Shown: piece by piece, positions 22,074 to 33,613 of the stretch | Numbering within the stretch: position 1 is the stretch's first letter | How the letters are laid out: each line of letters opens with the position of its first letter | Source of the DNA: Heterodera schachtii | Lineage: Eukaryota > Nematoda > Chromadorea > Rhabditida > Heteroderidae | NCBI GenBank assembly: GCA_023374025.1 | Contig: SIJG01000014.1 | Span: forward strand, 1,101,077-1,165,076 | Direction of reading: 5' to 3' | Length of the DNA: 64,000 nt | Made by a program: the position numbers and the translations under genes | The notes under the pieces: model-generated | What the model was told of the DNA's origin: nothing | Seen by the model: only the letters and a program-made list of their open reading frames with translations | Database searches by the model: none

Positions 22074-22836
22074 CAGTGATGCCAACCCGAACCCGAAACC
22101 CGAGACCCGAAACCCGAGGTTTTTCTCGACCCGAAACCCGAACCCGAAATTTTTCGAGTGCCCGACCCGAAACCCGAACCCGAAATTTTTCTCAACCCGC
22201 GGCATAGGCAAAAAAATATGCACCGGTAAGAATGGGGATCTGGGTGAGAAAAGAGAAGGAAATTGTTTTTTTATTTTTTTAAACAGCCTAAAACCGCAAA
22301 TTTAACCAAAATTTTGATCTTTTTTTGACACATTCTGTAAACAAATCGTATTATAAACAACAAAATTTTTCCTGGCGGCGCCTATCGGCACCGCCGGTCC
22401 CCCGGTTCCCCAAAAGTTTTTTGGAAAAAAGCCGTAAAAAGCGTTTTTAAAGGCAAAAATTTGTCAACTTAAAGCGCAAAAATTTGGCAATTTTTTCGTG
22501 AAAATCTGTTACCAAATTTAACTCAAATTTTCAAATTTTTTCCTGGCGGCGCCTATCGGCACCGCCAGTCTTCTTGTTCGAGAAATTTACATTGAAAAAG
22601 CGTGACGCAGAAAATTTTTAATGATTTTTCATTCGATAAAAAAATTCTTATCGATTTTGAACATATTATAAAAATTTTTCAATTGACCCGAAACCCGACA
22701 TTTTTCTCGACCCGAAACCCGATACCCGAAACCCGAAGTTTTTCTCAACCCGAAACCCGAAACCCGAACTCGAAATTTTTCGAGTGCCCGACCCGAAACC
22801 CGAACCCGAAATTTTTCTCAACCCGCGGCATCACTG
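22074..22836. mobile_element. hAT-like MITE with 8-bp target duplication
   Basis: Ends CAGTGATGCC and GGCATCACTG are perfect inverted repeats, flanked on both sides by ATTCGAAC (22066-22073 and 22837-22844). Next to each end is an array built on ACCCGAAACCCGA. The inside carries two copies of CCTGGCGGCGCCTATCGGCA (22369 and 22542), themselves palindromic. An 8-bp duplication with short ends is typical of hAT elements; no transposase is present. Confidence 0.85.
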
Positions 22837-22984
22837 ATTCGAACTATTATTTTTGATGTTTATTATAATAAATTTTCGATTTCAGGCATTCATTTACGTT
22901 GTATTGTACTAGGCAATTTGTGAAAACTCCAGAAAAATGACTTTAAAAGTTTTTCGAGTTCGAACCCGGGTTTTAGAAATTTTT

Positions 22985-23090
22985 TGGCGGAGTAGACGAA
23001 TAATGTAGACGAATCGTTGCTTTTTTGCTGAGTAGACGAATCGTCACTTGGCTGAGTAGACGAATCGTTGAGTAGACGAATCGAGGGAGG
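22985..23090. repeat. Short tandem array of AGTAGACGAATCG
   Basis: Five imperfect units of AGTAGACGAATCG with spacers of varied length, directly followed by the dispersed repeat at 23093. Confidence 0.8.
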
Positions 23091-23092
23091 CG

Positions 23093-23275
23093 GACAAAAT
23101 TGTTCATAACGCCAAATAGCGTAATTGGCGTAATTTTTGCGCGCTAATTCAAAATTTACACTGGTAAATGCCTTTTTTGTAGCCATAGCTCGCTTAATTC
23201 CCAACTAAACTGAACAAATCTTGTATCTAAAAAAATTTTTTGAAAAAGAGAATCTTTTTCTAAGCAAGTGCTAAA
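23093..23275. repeat. Dispersed repeat, copy 2 (first copy at 2556-2750)
   Basis: Same ordered blocks as at 2556-2750, including GTTCATAACGCCAAATAGCG, TTTTTGCGCGCTAATTC and GAGAATCTTTTTCTAAG. Confidence 0.75.
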
Positions 23276-24405
23276 CAATTTGATATCTCATAAAAAAGTT
23301 GTGAGAATTTCAAATTTTCATTGCGTTATAACTCAAGACCTGAATTGCTGATTTCAACCAAAATGCGAAATTGTTTCTTATATTAATTCTAAATGTCCAA
23401 AGTGATTTTCACTATATCAACAAAAAGGCATCCATTTTCGAACCCGATCGAACAAAAAGTCAAAAACCTTATTTTTAACAAATTCATTTTTTGCACAAAA
23501 CCGATTCAATTCGAATTCGGGGTTCGGAATGGGTCTAAACGGATGCCGGATTCATGATTAGCGACCCAGAAAACCTAAGAATAAGATGTTCTATCCGATT
23601 TTTTTGTACATATTTCATACATACTAGTTGGACCTTAGAGCAGAAACAGCGAAATAGTGCAAAAAGCAAATAGTGAAACGGAGAGTAAGGCATTGCCGGG
23701 GGGGGGGGGGGGGGGGGGAGGGCGCCGGCTGGCCGACCATCGGTTGGCCGTCCCTCCGTCTCTTTCTCTCTAGCCCACCTCGACACTCTCCGTTCTCTCT
23801 CGTCTCAGTTCACTCATTCTCTGTGCTCTGCTGCTGGGCTGGCGATGGTGTGGCTCCATCCAACATCCGGAAAATGCAATACAGCAGCCCCCCCCCCTTC
23901 CCTTTCGCCTTTCCCTGCACTGCAGCCCGTCCCCGTTTTTTCCCCATTACCTTTTTATAGGGTCGGTCCAGTCAGAAATGATCGTTCGTCTTTTTTGCCA
24001 TCTCATCTTCTTCCCCTGCTCTCCCCCAACATTTTTTGTGCACTGCGTTCCCATTTAATTAATTGTCGATTGTGTGTGATCATTTACCTTTCTTCTTACT
24101 TCTTCAAACCCATTTATTCAAAAGACTTTCCCCCATCCCTCCAATTCCGTTCTTTAGGTTGATCTCCCTCCCCTCTTTCCATTGCTGTCCCATCTTTTTT
24201 GATCTTTCATTTGCATCAGCAAACCTGCAAAAAGGAATGGTGAAGACGGATGACTTCATTTTGATGTTGGAGGACGGCAGCTGTGCCACCGCCACCTTGA
24301 CAACAGCAACAACAACCGCAGTTTTAATGGAGAAAATGGTTGCTGAGAAGGTGAAGAATGGATGTGATGGGAAGAGGGGGGAGCTTCTGATAGAGGCGGT
24401 CGACG

Positions 24406-26417
24406 ATGCCGTGGCACAGTCGCGACGTTTGGCTGCCGGAAAGGTTTCGCCTTTCCATTTGCGAGAAATTTCTCTTTTTCTTATAGCCAATCGCCTGATG
24501 CAAAATGTTCATCGGCGGATTTTGACCAATCAGACGAAAGCGGCGGCGATCAAAGCGGCGTAAGCAATGGGAGCCATCGAAACTGCCGATTTTCCATGGA
24601 CGGAAGGACAAATGACCGGCAAATGTTCACTGACTCAATCAACAACGACTTGGACGATCGCCGGTTGCGTCGTCAAATTGCCAATTGCAACGAGCGAAGA
24701 CGCATGCAGGTTGGCCAAAAATAAAAGTAATTTGTGGGTTTTCTAACTAATGTTTATCAGTCTCCATTAATTAATCGAATATTATGCCCAAAGAACCGTC
24801 ATTATTTAAAAACAAATTGTTTCGTTTTTATAGAATGGTATATCATAATAAAGTCGGTTTTTTCCGTTTTTTTTTTGTTTTGTTATACGTCCATTTGGTT
24901 AATTTCCATTTTCAGTCCATCAATGCCGGCTTCCAAGCGCTCCGTCAATTGTTGCCACGGAAAGACGGCGACAAAATGTCAAAGGCTGCAATTTTAGCAG
25001 CCACCGCTGAATTCATTCAATCATTGCTGCGAGAAAAGGATAAATTATTGGAGGAAAATTGTGTCGTAATGGCAAAGAAGCGACGGATGGAAACGGAAGG
25101 TCTGTCACTCATTAAGAACTAGGGATTAAAGCCAAAAGATTCAACCAATAAAAGATATTAGTCGGATTATTAGTGTTATATTTTAATATCGGAAAGATGG
25201 CGTAAAAAATTCTCCCATCAAAAGAGAAACCGTCTACACAAAGAGTCAAAAAAAACGAGAGATAAACCAAAGAGAGAGAGAAAGCGCCTGAAAAGCACAC
25301 CTCTCATTTTGGCGCACTATTTCTTTATCTCTATTATCAGCATTGCCCTGTAACCACTCATATAAATTTTCCTATGTTAAATAGCAAAAGAAAATATCCG
25401 TTTTGCCCCTCCTATTTTTTTTCTTTTGAATTATGGGCCTAAAACGATCAACTTTCAGACGCAGAGAAAGTCATTTTGCGGGAGGCGGCGGTCGGGCCGA
25501 ATGTCGTCGATTGTTTGCGCACAATCGGCGAACTGCGAAATTCGCTGCAGAAAGAGACACAGCTCAGAATGGTCCGATTTGTTAAATCCAAAGGGGAATA
25601 TTCTGCTTAATAATGAGACTCACTGTTCTTTTCTCGACTTTTCCTTTGCCGTTTCTCACTCTCTCCCCTTTTTTAGACTTTTGAGAAGGAAATGGCCGAG
25701 TTGCGCTGCCAATTGCGCCTTTCCCCGCCTTCCTCCGCCCTCGTCGCTCTTCCGCCCTTTCCTTCGCCTCGTTCCTCCTCCGATTTCGCCCCAATTTCTT
25801 CGTCTTCTCCGACTTCCGCGGTGGCCAACGGAAGGGAAGGCCTTCTGATTGAGTTGGTGCGTCAGCGAGAACAACAGCAACAACTCTTTCGTCCCACCGC
25901 TGTGTTGCCTTCCGAAGTTCAGCTTTTGACCTCGGCAATTAATTCGTTGGCCAATGGGTCGCCCGAGAGATTGGCGCTTCAAATGCAGCAGCAACAACAG
26001 CAGGACAACAACGGCACAATGACTGTGCCAACGAATGGAATTGTAAGAGACGCGCAACAACAGCAAGTGGGTCAACAGCTGACCACGGTTTTCGAGATGA
26101 GGGAGCCTTTGGCGGTGGTGCAGCAACGGACGATGGGAAGCAGCGAAGAGGCGAACGCATTGCCAACGGCGGAAGGGGCGGCGGTGGACAGCGATTGTGC
26201 AACGCCGGCGACCATTTCTCAGAAAAACTTGCAGGTTCTCTTCGTCGTCATATTGAATTGGAAATCTTTAACTGCAAACTTTGCATTCGTTTAGGCACTC
26301 GTTTTGGCAATTCGCCATTTGGAGGGTTCCGCCGCCACCGTTTCGTCTCCCCTCCAAAGTGTCCGTCCTCCGTCCGCCCTTTCTTCCGCGGATTCTAACC
26401 TCGCGTTATTCCAGTGA
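24406..26417 (+). CDS. hlh-11: bHLH-leucine zipper transcription factor AP-4 (HLH-11)
   Basis: Exons 24406-24443, 24487-24709, 24916-25099, 25459-25571, 25677-26234 and 26295-26417 join in phase. The basic region and helix-loop-helix read RRLRRQIANCNERRRMQ, SINAGFQALRQLLPRKDGD and KMSKAAILAATAEFIQSLLR, close to vertebrate TFAP4. A leucine-zipper-like stretch follows (LREKDKLLEENCVVMAKKRR; later GELRNSLQKETQLRM and FEKEMAELRCQLRL). Then come Gln-rich parts and the AP-4 C-terminal block ALVLAIRHLEGS. AP-4 binds CAGCTG E-boxes as a dimer; in worms HLH-11 regulates lipid metabolism genes. The start is uncertain: ATG 24406 is the only in-frame start in the first exon, but a longer frame from ATG 24237 (about 69 codons, another phase) overlaps it and cannot be spliced to exon 2 in phase. 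Confidence 0.88.
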
Positions 26418-27282
26418 AACACTCCTCTCTTCCTTGTTTTTGTTGTTTGTTTTCTCATTTCATTGTTAATTGTTAAATTTTTGTTTTGTTGTTTCTCTCC
26501 CATTCCTTTCGGCATGGGTTTCCATAGGTTAGGCCTTAGTTTTTAGATGTTTTTTCCCGTTTTTGCGCTTTGGCATGGCGGACCGATCACAAGTAACTTT
26601 AACCCTTCACATTTTTATCGGTTTCTCCTTTCAATTTTAAATGGGCTCTTTTTGGAACATTGAATTGAAATTTCTGACTCGAGAATGAATGAATGAATAC
26701 TTTTTCACTTCCTTTCCAATTTTTTTTTGCAATGATTGCCATTTCCATTTCCCTTTTTTGTTATCGTTGTTATTTTTGTTGACTCTTTTTGTTAAGCTGG
26801 TTAAATCCTCATTATTTCCAAGTTTTATTTAACAATCGCTGCCAAATTTCGTATTTTCCTCCGAGAAAGTCACTCGATTGTCTGTGTTTTCTCTATCGTT
26901 GCGGAACAAATTGTTTTGAAAGAAAGTTTTTACCGCTCAATAATAAATTAATTGTTGCTTTTTTCAATAGGAATTTATTGTTGTGTTTTACATTTGTGAG
27001 TGATCGAGTGACAAAACGATTGTTTTGTTTTTGTTGGCTTACGGTGCGTCCCTCCGCAGCATTTCTTTCCTTTTTTTTTTGGTTGCGTTTTCCGTTTTCT
27101 TGGCGTACTTTTAACTTTATTTGGCATATTATTAATAGTTTTTGTTGCCTTTTTTCTCTCATTTGTCTCCTCTTTTATTCCACCCATTCGTCAAATTCCG
27201 ATCTCTTCGGCTGTTTTCCGTCGTCCGTTCCGTTTTCGTTCTTCTGAAATATGCCCTCTTTTCGTTTCCATTCGCTTTTTTA
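26418..27282. other. Intergenic, no gene seen
   Basis: T-rich and AT-rich sequence after the AP-4 stop, probably its 3' UTR and intergenic DNA. The open frames here are low-complexity. No repeat family was recognised. Confidence 0.45.
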
Positions 27283-28140
27283 CTTGAGATTTGGTGGGTA
27301 TACCCTCTGGAAATGTCTTTGCTCCTCCCCCCCCCCCCCTTCCTTTTGGGCCCTTTTTTTTTTGCAATTCCCTGGGGGTTCGTTCGTACCCCGCTTTACT
27401 CCCCCCCCCCCCCCCCCCTCTGCTTGTCTCGCCTGTTCCTGCTCAAATTGCCACGCTTCATAGTCGCGCAGTGCCATTTGAACGTACGAAGTGACCTTTT
27501 TTTTGTTAGCATTTTCGTTGGCCAATCGTTCACTTCCCCCCCCCCCCTTTCATTCACATAATGCTGTTCCTCCGTTCTGACGTATTTTTGTAACATTTCC
27601 AATGCCATTTCGCGCAATTCGACCAAATTAAGCGCCTCACATTCGCCGATTAGTCTAAAAGCGAAATTAAGCCCAAAATCACTGGGCCATTCGTTCACTT
27701 GGCCAAATCGTCTGGCTTTGCTGGGAGTGCTGTGGAAGGAGCTGATAATTAATATGCCATTTGATTAGAAATCGACCCAAAGAAGCTGCGCATCGTTCCT
27801 TTTTCAGGCGGAGATAACCAATGATATGACGGAACATTTTGGGGTCTCTGTCCAGAAAAAGATTCCCCCCTTTGTCGGTAGGAATTGCTAAACAGAAAAG
27901 GAAAATTAGCATTCCAATTAGCATTTGATTTGCCAAATATTGCAAAACGCACACGGGCGATTTGTGCCCGGACGAAACCAATCGGCCAATTTACTGCGCG
28001 GATCCGCCAGCAAATCGGTGCGACGGACCTATGCAAATGACGATTAATTGGATTGGCCCCAGCTAATTAGGCAATGAACGCGTCGTTACCGTATACTTCT
28101 TGCCCCCTATGTTAATTGTCAAAAGGTCGTCCGCGTGCAT
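27283..28140 (-). CDS. KCTD-type BTB/POZ (T1) domain protein
   Basis: Exons 28140-28090, 28028-27953, 27887-27777, 27729-27699 and 27654 onward. The T1/BTB fold is clear: DLLTINIGGKKYTVRRTDLL, then LADWFRPGTNRP, then GGNLFLDRDPKMFRHIIGYLR. After it comes PDDLAKLIGECEALNLVELR, the usual helix pair that follows KCTD domains. Such proteins often act as substrate adaptors of cullin-3 ubiquitin ligases or as channel partners. The last exon crosses a poly(G) tract near 27547 where the frame changes. With a small length change there, it continues as ERLANENANKKKVTSYVQMA to the stop at about 27280, crossing a second long poly(G) tract. The 3' end is therefore uncertain. An upstream exon is possible, since an acceptor lies just before codon 1 (28172). 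Confidence 0.75.
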
Positions 28141-28524
28141 TTGCCCCGAGGGCGTGCGAAAGGACGCGCCGCTGAAATGGCCCAAGTGACCGCTGCTGCG
28201 CATCACTCAAATGACAGGACGAATGATAAGCTAACAAGGACAAATAAAAGGGTTAGCACTGTGAGAAATGTTGTTGAGCAAATGAACGCGGAAATTCGGA
28301 AAATGGCGAAAGGATTTGAAAGGGCAATGGCAAAGGGGGGCAATTAAAGGGAAGGGAAAGGACGACGGAGTTGGCATTTGACAAAGGAAACATTGGCGAA
28401 TTAAAAACTCAAAAGGCAATTCGAAAAGCACAAATAAATGGGGCAAAGGCAAACAGGTAATATTTGCACAATGAATGAAAAGGGTTGGCCATTTATGGTA
28501 ATAAATAAATAAATAACTTATGAA

Positions 28525-30330
28525 TTAGACATCGCTTTTCATAGAATTTCGCTGATTGACCGTCTCAAATTGTCTCATTTTCTCCTCTAAAAGTGTTCGT
28601 ATTCTCGCCGCTTCGTCCGTCCGTTGTCCGTTTCGATTTTCCTTTGGCGACTGATTAGCGTCGGTTCGTATCCAATTTGGCCGTTTCTGTGTTCCAATTG
28701 TCTCCAATGGCTCCGTTTTGATCCTTTGTCCACCTGGTGCCGCTTCCGTCGTCCGTTTGTCTTTGCCCTCCACCGCCCCTCCGCCGACTTTCGCCGCTCG
28801 TCGCCCTCCGCGCGCTCCCCTCGCGGCGGGTCGCTTCTTCCATTTGCTTCCGGCGGTCCTTCCGTTCCCACCACTCCAATTGCTCTTCAGCCTCCTCCTC
28901 CTCCTCTCTGTGTCTTTGCTGATGCCTCGCCACCGTTCCGTTTGTTTCATAATAATCCGCCGGTGGGTCCGTTTGCCGTCGGGGCGCTATAAAAGGCGAA
29001 AGTCGGCCAAACGTTCGTTCATTTGCCCATTCGTTTTGCATTTTCCGACCTTTCCCCCTCTGCTGGTCATTTCTCTCTTTCTCTTCTCGCAATGCTTCTT
29101 CCGTTGCCTTTTGCGCTGCTGCCAATTTGGCCATTTTTAATTCCGCCAAAAGTGCCTTTTCGCGCTCTCTGCGCCTTTCCTCCTCCAATTCCATGCGCAT
29201 CCGTTGTTGGTACAATTCGTCTCTGATAAATTAATCAGACATTTTCCTCTCCCATTCCTCTTCTATCCCCATTTTGCACATTCTTTTTTCCTCTCCATCT
29301 CTCTCATTTCTCCTCACTTTATGCGCTCTTTCTCCTCTCTCTCCCACTCGCGCTGTCTCTCTCTCATTTTCCTTTGTCGATTCTCCTCAATTTGTGCCAT
29401 CAATTCCATCCGATGCCTTTCTTTTGCCGTCGCTTTGTTCGCCTCAATCCACGCCTCCCCCAATTCACTTCCAAAAGACGCTCCAAAATTGGCCTAAACA
29501 GTAAAAGGGAAGGGGAAGCTGAAATTTGTTAATTTTTTGTTATGGTTGCTACCTTCGCCCTTCCCCCTTCAAATGCTTCTTGCCACGAGTTAGAACCGCG
29601 CAGTCCGTCCTTCGGCTGGGGATTTCCACGAAGCCACGGCGGATTGTCCTCCCCGTCGGCGGCGGCGGCGAGAGATTGTTGGTAAATGAAAGGGGCACGG
29701 GGATCGACCGGAGCATTCTGCTGAGAAAATTAACATTTAAAAGGAATTTAAAAAGCAGTGGACGAGATTGGCCACTGACCTTTTGCTGCTTCGGGTGGCT
29801 TTGGCCATTGTCGGCAGCCGAAAGTGCCAACAAAGGGCCCATTGGGTTGACCGGCGGCGCCGACGCGGACGGACAGAGAGCGGCGGGGACACTGAGCGGT
29901 TGGAAGAAGCGTTGGCCTGAGCAAAGGCACAAATGGAAAAGGGAGGACAAAAAAGGTAAAGGGACGACGGACGGACCATTTATGAGAACGGAACGGATGC
30001 TGATGAAAGTGGTGGGCTCCTCCTCAAAACAAAAAGGGAATTGGGAAAAACGGACGGAACAGCCGAACACCTCGAACATCACTTGGCGACGATCTCCGCC
30101 AGAAACATTCACCTCCGGCGAAAACGCATCGGACGGAGAAGAGGAAAATGCCTTTGAAGCATTGCCATTGGGTAACGGCGGAGGGTCGGGCGGAGGCAAA
30201 AAATGGTGCCGATTTTGGGGAGGCGGAACGGCAGCAGCACGACGCCGAAGGGACGCGGAATGGGCAAAGACAGCGGCGGACGGCAACGCGGGAAGCGAAG
30301 TGGAGAGGGACGATTGAGTGGACTGAAGGG
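28525..30330 (-). CDS. Coiled-coil protein rich in Glu, Arg and Pro (CCDC66/CSPP-like in style)
   Basis: On the minus strand an exon after a CTTCAG acceptor at 30331 begins STQSSLSTSLPALPSAAVFA; later exons hold QNAPVDPRAPFIYQQSLAAA, GEDNPPWLRGNPQPKDGLRG and AWIEANKATAKERHRMELMA, joined by GT-AG introns in phase. From about 29450 to 28900 the protein is one long charged coiled coil (MAQIEENRQRKMRERQREWE, DELYQQRMRMELEEERRRER). Composition and the EENRQRK pattern resemble centrosomal coiled-coil proteins such as CCDC66, but I cannot name the family. The start was not found and the last splice is ambiguous: one reading ends at 28587, another (KMRQFETVNQRNSMKSDV) at 28525. It lies upstream of the KCTD gene on the same strand. 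Confidence 0.6.
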
Positions 30331-31093
30331 CAATTAATTAGTCATAATTAAAACGGACCGAAAAAGCAATTAATTAATTAATTAGGGATTAATTAAAAAT
30401 GCATAAATAAATACCGGGTTAAAATTGTAAGTTCGAACCATCGCAATTTAAATGATTAACTGTTGCCAAAAAACAAATAAATGGGGGATTGTTTGGTTTT
30501 AAAAATTGTAAATTATTATTTGATAAAACTCAATTCCCCCACCCATTTGTGTCTTTGGCCTTTGGCACTTCCAAATGACCACTCGGCATTTTCCAAATTG
30601 GTCTCTCTCTCTCTCTCTCTCCTTTTTTTCCTTTCTTCCAAATGGCCCTTTTTCCTTTCTCTTCGCCTTTCGCTCCCTTTCCAAGTTCATTCCCCAAGAT
30701 TTTTGGCTTCCCAATTGTCGTTTCCATAACGACTTCACAATACAAATGCTTTGCTCACCCATTTTTTACCGATTCTTCGCCAACAAATGAGGGAATTCGG
30801 CCCAAAATGACAAAGGGACCGCCCATTCTCGACTATTCTCGAGCCCATCACAGAAATAGTGCCAAAGAAGGGAAGGGCCAAATTAAAGGACAATTAAAAA
30901 TGCCGTCACAGAAGGCATTTATGAGAAACGGCGGAAAACGAATTGGGACAAAAAGAATTTAGCCATATCATTTCAATGACCATTTTTTAAATAAATTCAT
31001 TAAGTATTTTATACAATAAATAGTCTTTTTTACTGTACAGAGAACATTTACGTAAAAAGTGCCAAAAATATTTCCATTTGTCTCGTCATTTTT
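30331..31093. other. Intergenic, possible 5' end of the coiled-coil gene
   Basis: AT-rich sequence with a TTAATTAATTAATTAATTAG run near 30369 and a CT microsatellite at 30602-30622. No exon could be supported, though the first exon of the coiled-coil gene probably lies here. Confidence 0.4.
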
Positions 31094-33613
31094 TCATAGT
31101 CTGCCGTCATTATTGAAGAGATTTGTCGGAAATGAGCACGTGGTGGCATCTACCGGAGAGACAATGTTGAACATTTTGCTAAAAAAAGGACGCATCATTT
31201 TGGAAGAGGGGAGGAGAGGCCTAATCAGCTTAATTAGCCTAATTAGGGGGCGAGAAGAAGACGAACTTGGCATAATTAAGGCGAGGGGGGAATAATTGGT
31301 CATTTAAATAGCCAGAAAAGTGCATTCACCTGATGCCATTGACGACGCCCTTCTGTTCCAGAAGCTGTTGCACCGCCATTTCGTACCTCTGAAAGGCATT
31401 TTGAGTGGTGCCCAAATTAGCCATCCGTTGCCACCCCCCTCCTAATTCGACCTGTTTGTATCTGACGGGGTCTCGGGCGAATACGTACACGGGGTAATTG
31501 CAGTTGGTACTGACTACAGTGAATTCATACTGTCCTCGCTCGTTCAAAGGTCCGTTGAACAGCACATGGACTGAACAGAAATTAGGCCGGTTAACAATTA
31601 ATTAATCTCTTACTGTTCACGTCTTCCTGGTGAGCGGTCGTCCGGAAGATCAATTCGCCCATTTGTTTAATGATTGCGTAGCCGGAAGTGATCTTGGGTT
31701 TACTGTATGGAGTGCCGTCCGTTGTGTACTGTAGGAAAAGACCGTCAAAGGATTAGGCTCTTTTGCCATTCCCCCCCCCCCCCCTCTTTTTTTTTTGCTT
31801 TACCAACCTCAAACACTTCAAAAATGGAGCCAATTCCGCCGCTGTTAATGTCGGCCAATTTGCGATAGGACACGACACTGCACGCACTTTGAACGAGCGG
31901 AGGACTGTACATCACCTGAACACAACATAAGATACAGTTCAAATCCCCTTTTCATGGCAAATGCCATGCTGACTACTGACCTGGTACCATTGTCCCATAA
32001 ATGCGTCCAAATTGAACTCGGCCACCGCCACGGGCTTTGGGCTGCACAACGGACTGGACGGCTGCACAATCAAATTTTGGATCATCTCCAAATTCTCCCC
32101 GATCGCCTCCTGTTGAGCGGCGGTCAGAGTGATTGGGGTGGAAGTGTTCAGGTCGGGGAACAAAGCGGCCAAAACAGGCGGCAAAGAGACGGACGGAGGA
32201 AAGGGAAGGCCGAGGGCCGAAGTGGCGTTGAGAGGGTCGGCAGAAGCAGAAGCATTGGCAGAGGCGGAGGAGGGCAGCACGGAGCCGGAGGTCAGAGTTT
32301 TGTACAGAACCTGGCAAAATGACATGGCATTGGCAAATGAGTGAGTTCGGCACATTGTTGATGAATTGTTTGCCGGGCAATGGCGAATTGCTACCGCCCA
32401 ACAAATTGCCAACCGCCCTTCCGATTCCACCAGCGTCGGGTGTCGGTTTGCCGTCCTTGTTGAAGCCGAACAGATCCAAAACCGTTCCAATCAGTCCCCC
32501 AGGGGCTGGTGAATCATCCGACAGCCCACCGTACTGAAAAGACGCAACTTTTATTTGTGTTTGGTTTAATGAGCGACGGATTGACCTCCGAAACATCGGC
32601 CGAATTTGAAACGGTGTTTAAGCTTGTCTCGGAAACGGAATTCGGTCGTTCGGACTCTCCGGCGAGGCCAAGCCCACCCTCGGGCACCTTAACAGTCCGA
32701 ATTAATCGCATCCAAATCAGCTGATCACTTCGGGTTTTGAAGCGAACTTCGGAATCTCCGGCGCCTGTCGCATTACCATCGGTTGCTGACGCCGAATTTC
32801 GGCAGGGAGCGCAGAAAGCGGAAATTTGGGCTGATAATAATGGCATTTTCGGCTTCTTTAAAGGAAAAACAGCGCAAATGACCGACCAATTTGGGAAAAT
32901 CATTGGGAATTCCGGCGATCGATGACTTCGAAGTTGACGGCGGAGACGGCTCTTTCCGTTGCAATTCGTTGTCGGAGGATGCGCCGTTTTTGCCCGTTTC
33001 GGAGTATTCTCCATCGACATGCTTTTTTGGTTAGAAAAATTCATCATTGTTCAAATTTCGGACCAAAAAAGGCACCATCGGATTGGCATTCTGTTGGAAT
33101 GCCAAAACATTTTTGCCCCCTCCGCTGCCGCCAATGGAAAAGCCCTGGCCGAAGCCGGGCGGCAGTTGGTACTCATTTGTCTGGGGAGGGCCGGACAGAA
33201 ATTGCTCCACCGCCTTTCCAATTTGTTGAAGTTGGTCAGGAGCTTCGGTTGCCGCGGGCGGAGCTTTCGGAGCAGATATCTTTGGGGAGGCAAATGCATA
33301 ATCAATTGGCTGGGGAAGGCAAAATGCCAACTTCGTAAGTCTTTTCTGGGAAAAAGCCGCCGGGACGAGGGGCGATCAAAGTGTCAATCAATTCCCGAGC
33401 GTGTCCGTCCAATTCAAAGTATTTTGCCTGAGGGAAATTGGGCTATTATCAGCAACACCGTAAGCAATGACCAACCAATTCAGGTGGTACGGTAGGCTTC
33501 GGTGCGTAATTTTGCCCGTTGAGAAGGGAGGCGTCAAGTTGGGCAAGAACAGAGAAGCGCGGTGAAAGATGGAATATGGTGAGAGAGAGGACAAAGACGG
33601 ATGAAAGCCACAT
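31094..33613 (-). CDS. Secreted lipocalin-related protein with long N-terminal extension
   Basis: Exons: 33613-33476, 33427 to about 33332, 33309-33064, 33021-32887, 32830-32729, 32687-32586, 32533-32354, 32310-31981, 31915-31808, 31728-31614, 31570-31330 and 31265-31094. The protein starts MWLSSVFVLSLTIFHLSPRF, a good signal peptide. A long Pro/Ser/Gly/Ala-rich region follows. The lipocalin part begins FNLDAFMGQWYQVMYSPP, with the GxW motif of the family, then CSVVSYRKLADINSGG, ITSGYAIIKQMGELIFRTTA, GPLNERGQYEFTVVS and NYPVYVFARDPVRYKQ. It resembles nematode LPR proteins, which are secreted and shape the cuticle and tube linings. The join between exons 2 and 3 works in phase only with a 22-nt intron (33310-33331) or a sequence error. 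A shortened copy sits at 3640-4060. Confidence 0.8.

Noticed and set aside
28624..29226. Plus-strand Pro/Ser/Phe-rich frames
   Set aside because: Reverse complement of the Glu/Arg-rich coiled coil, which makes long open antisense frames by codon bias.
29526..30317. 263-codon plus-strand open frame
   Set aside because: It is antisense to the Pro/Ser-rich exons of the minus-strand coiled-coil gene, which have matching splice sites. The plus frame has no family features.
31059..31295. 78-codon plus-strand frame
   Set aside because: Antisense to the last exon of the lipocalin gene, whose acceptor and phase are supported by the neighbouring exon.
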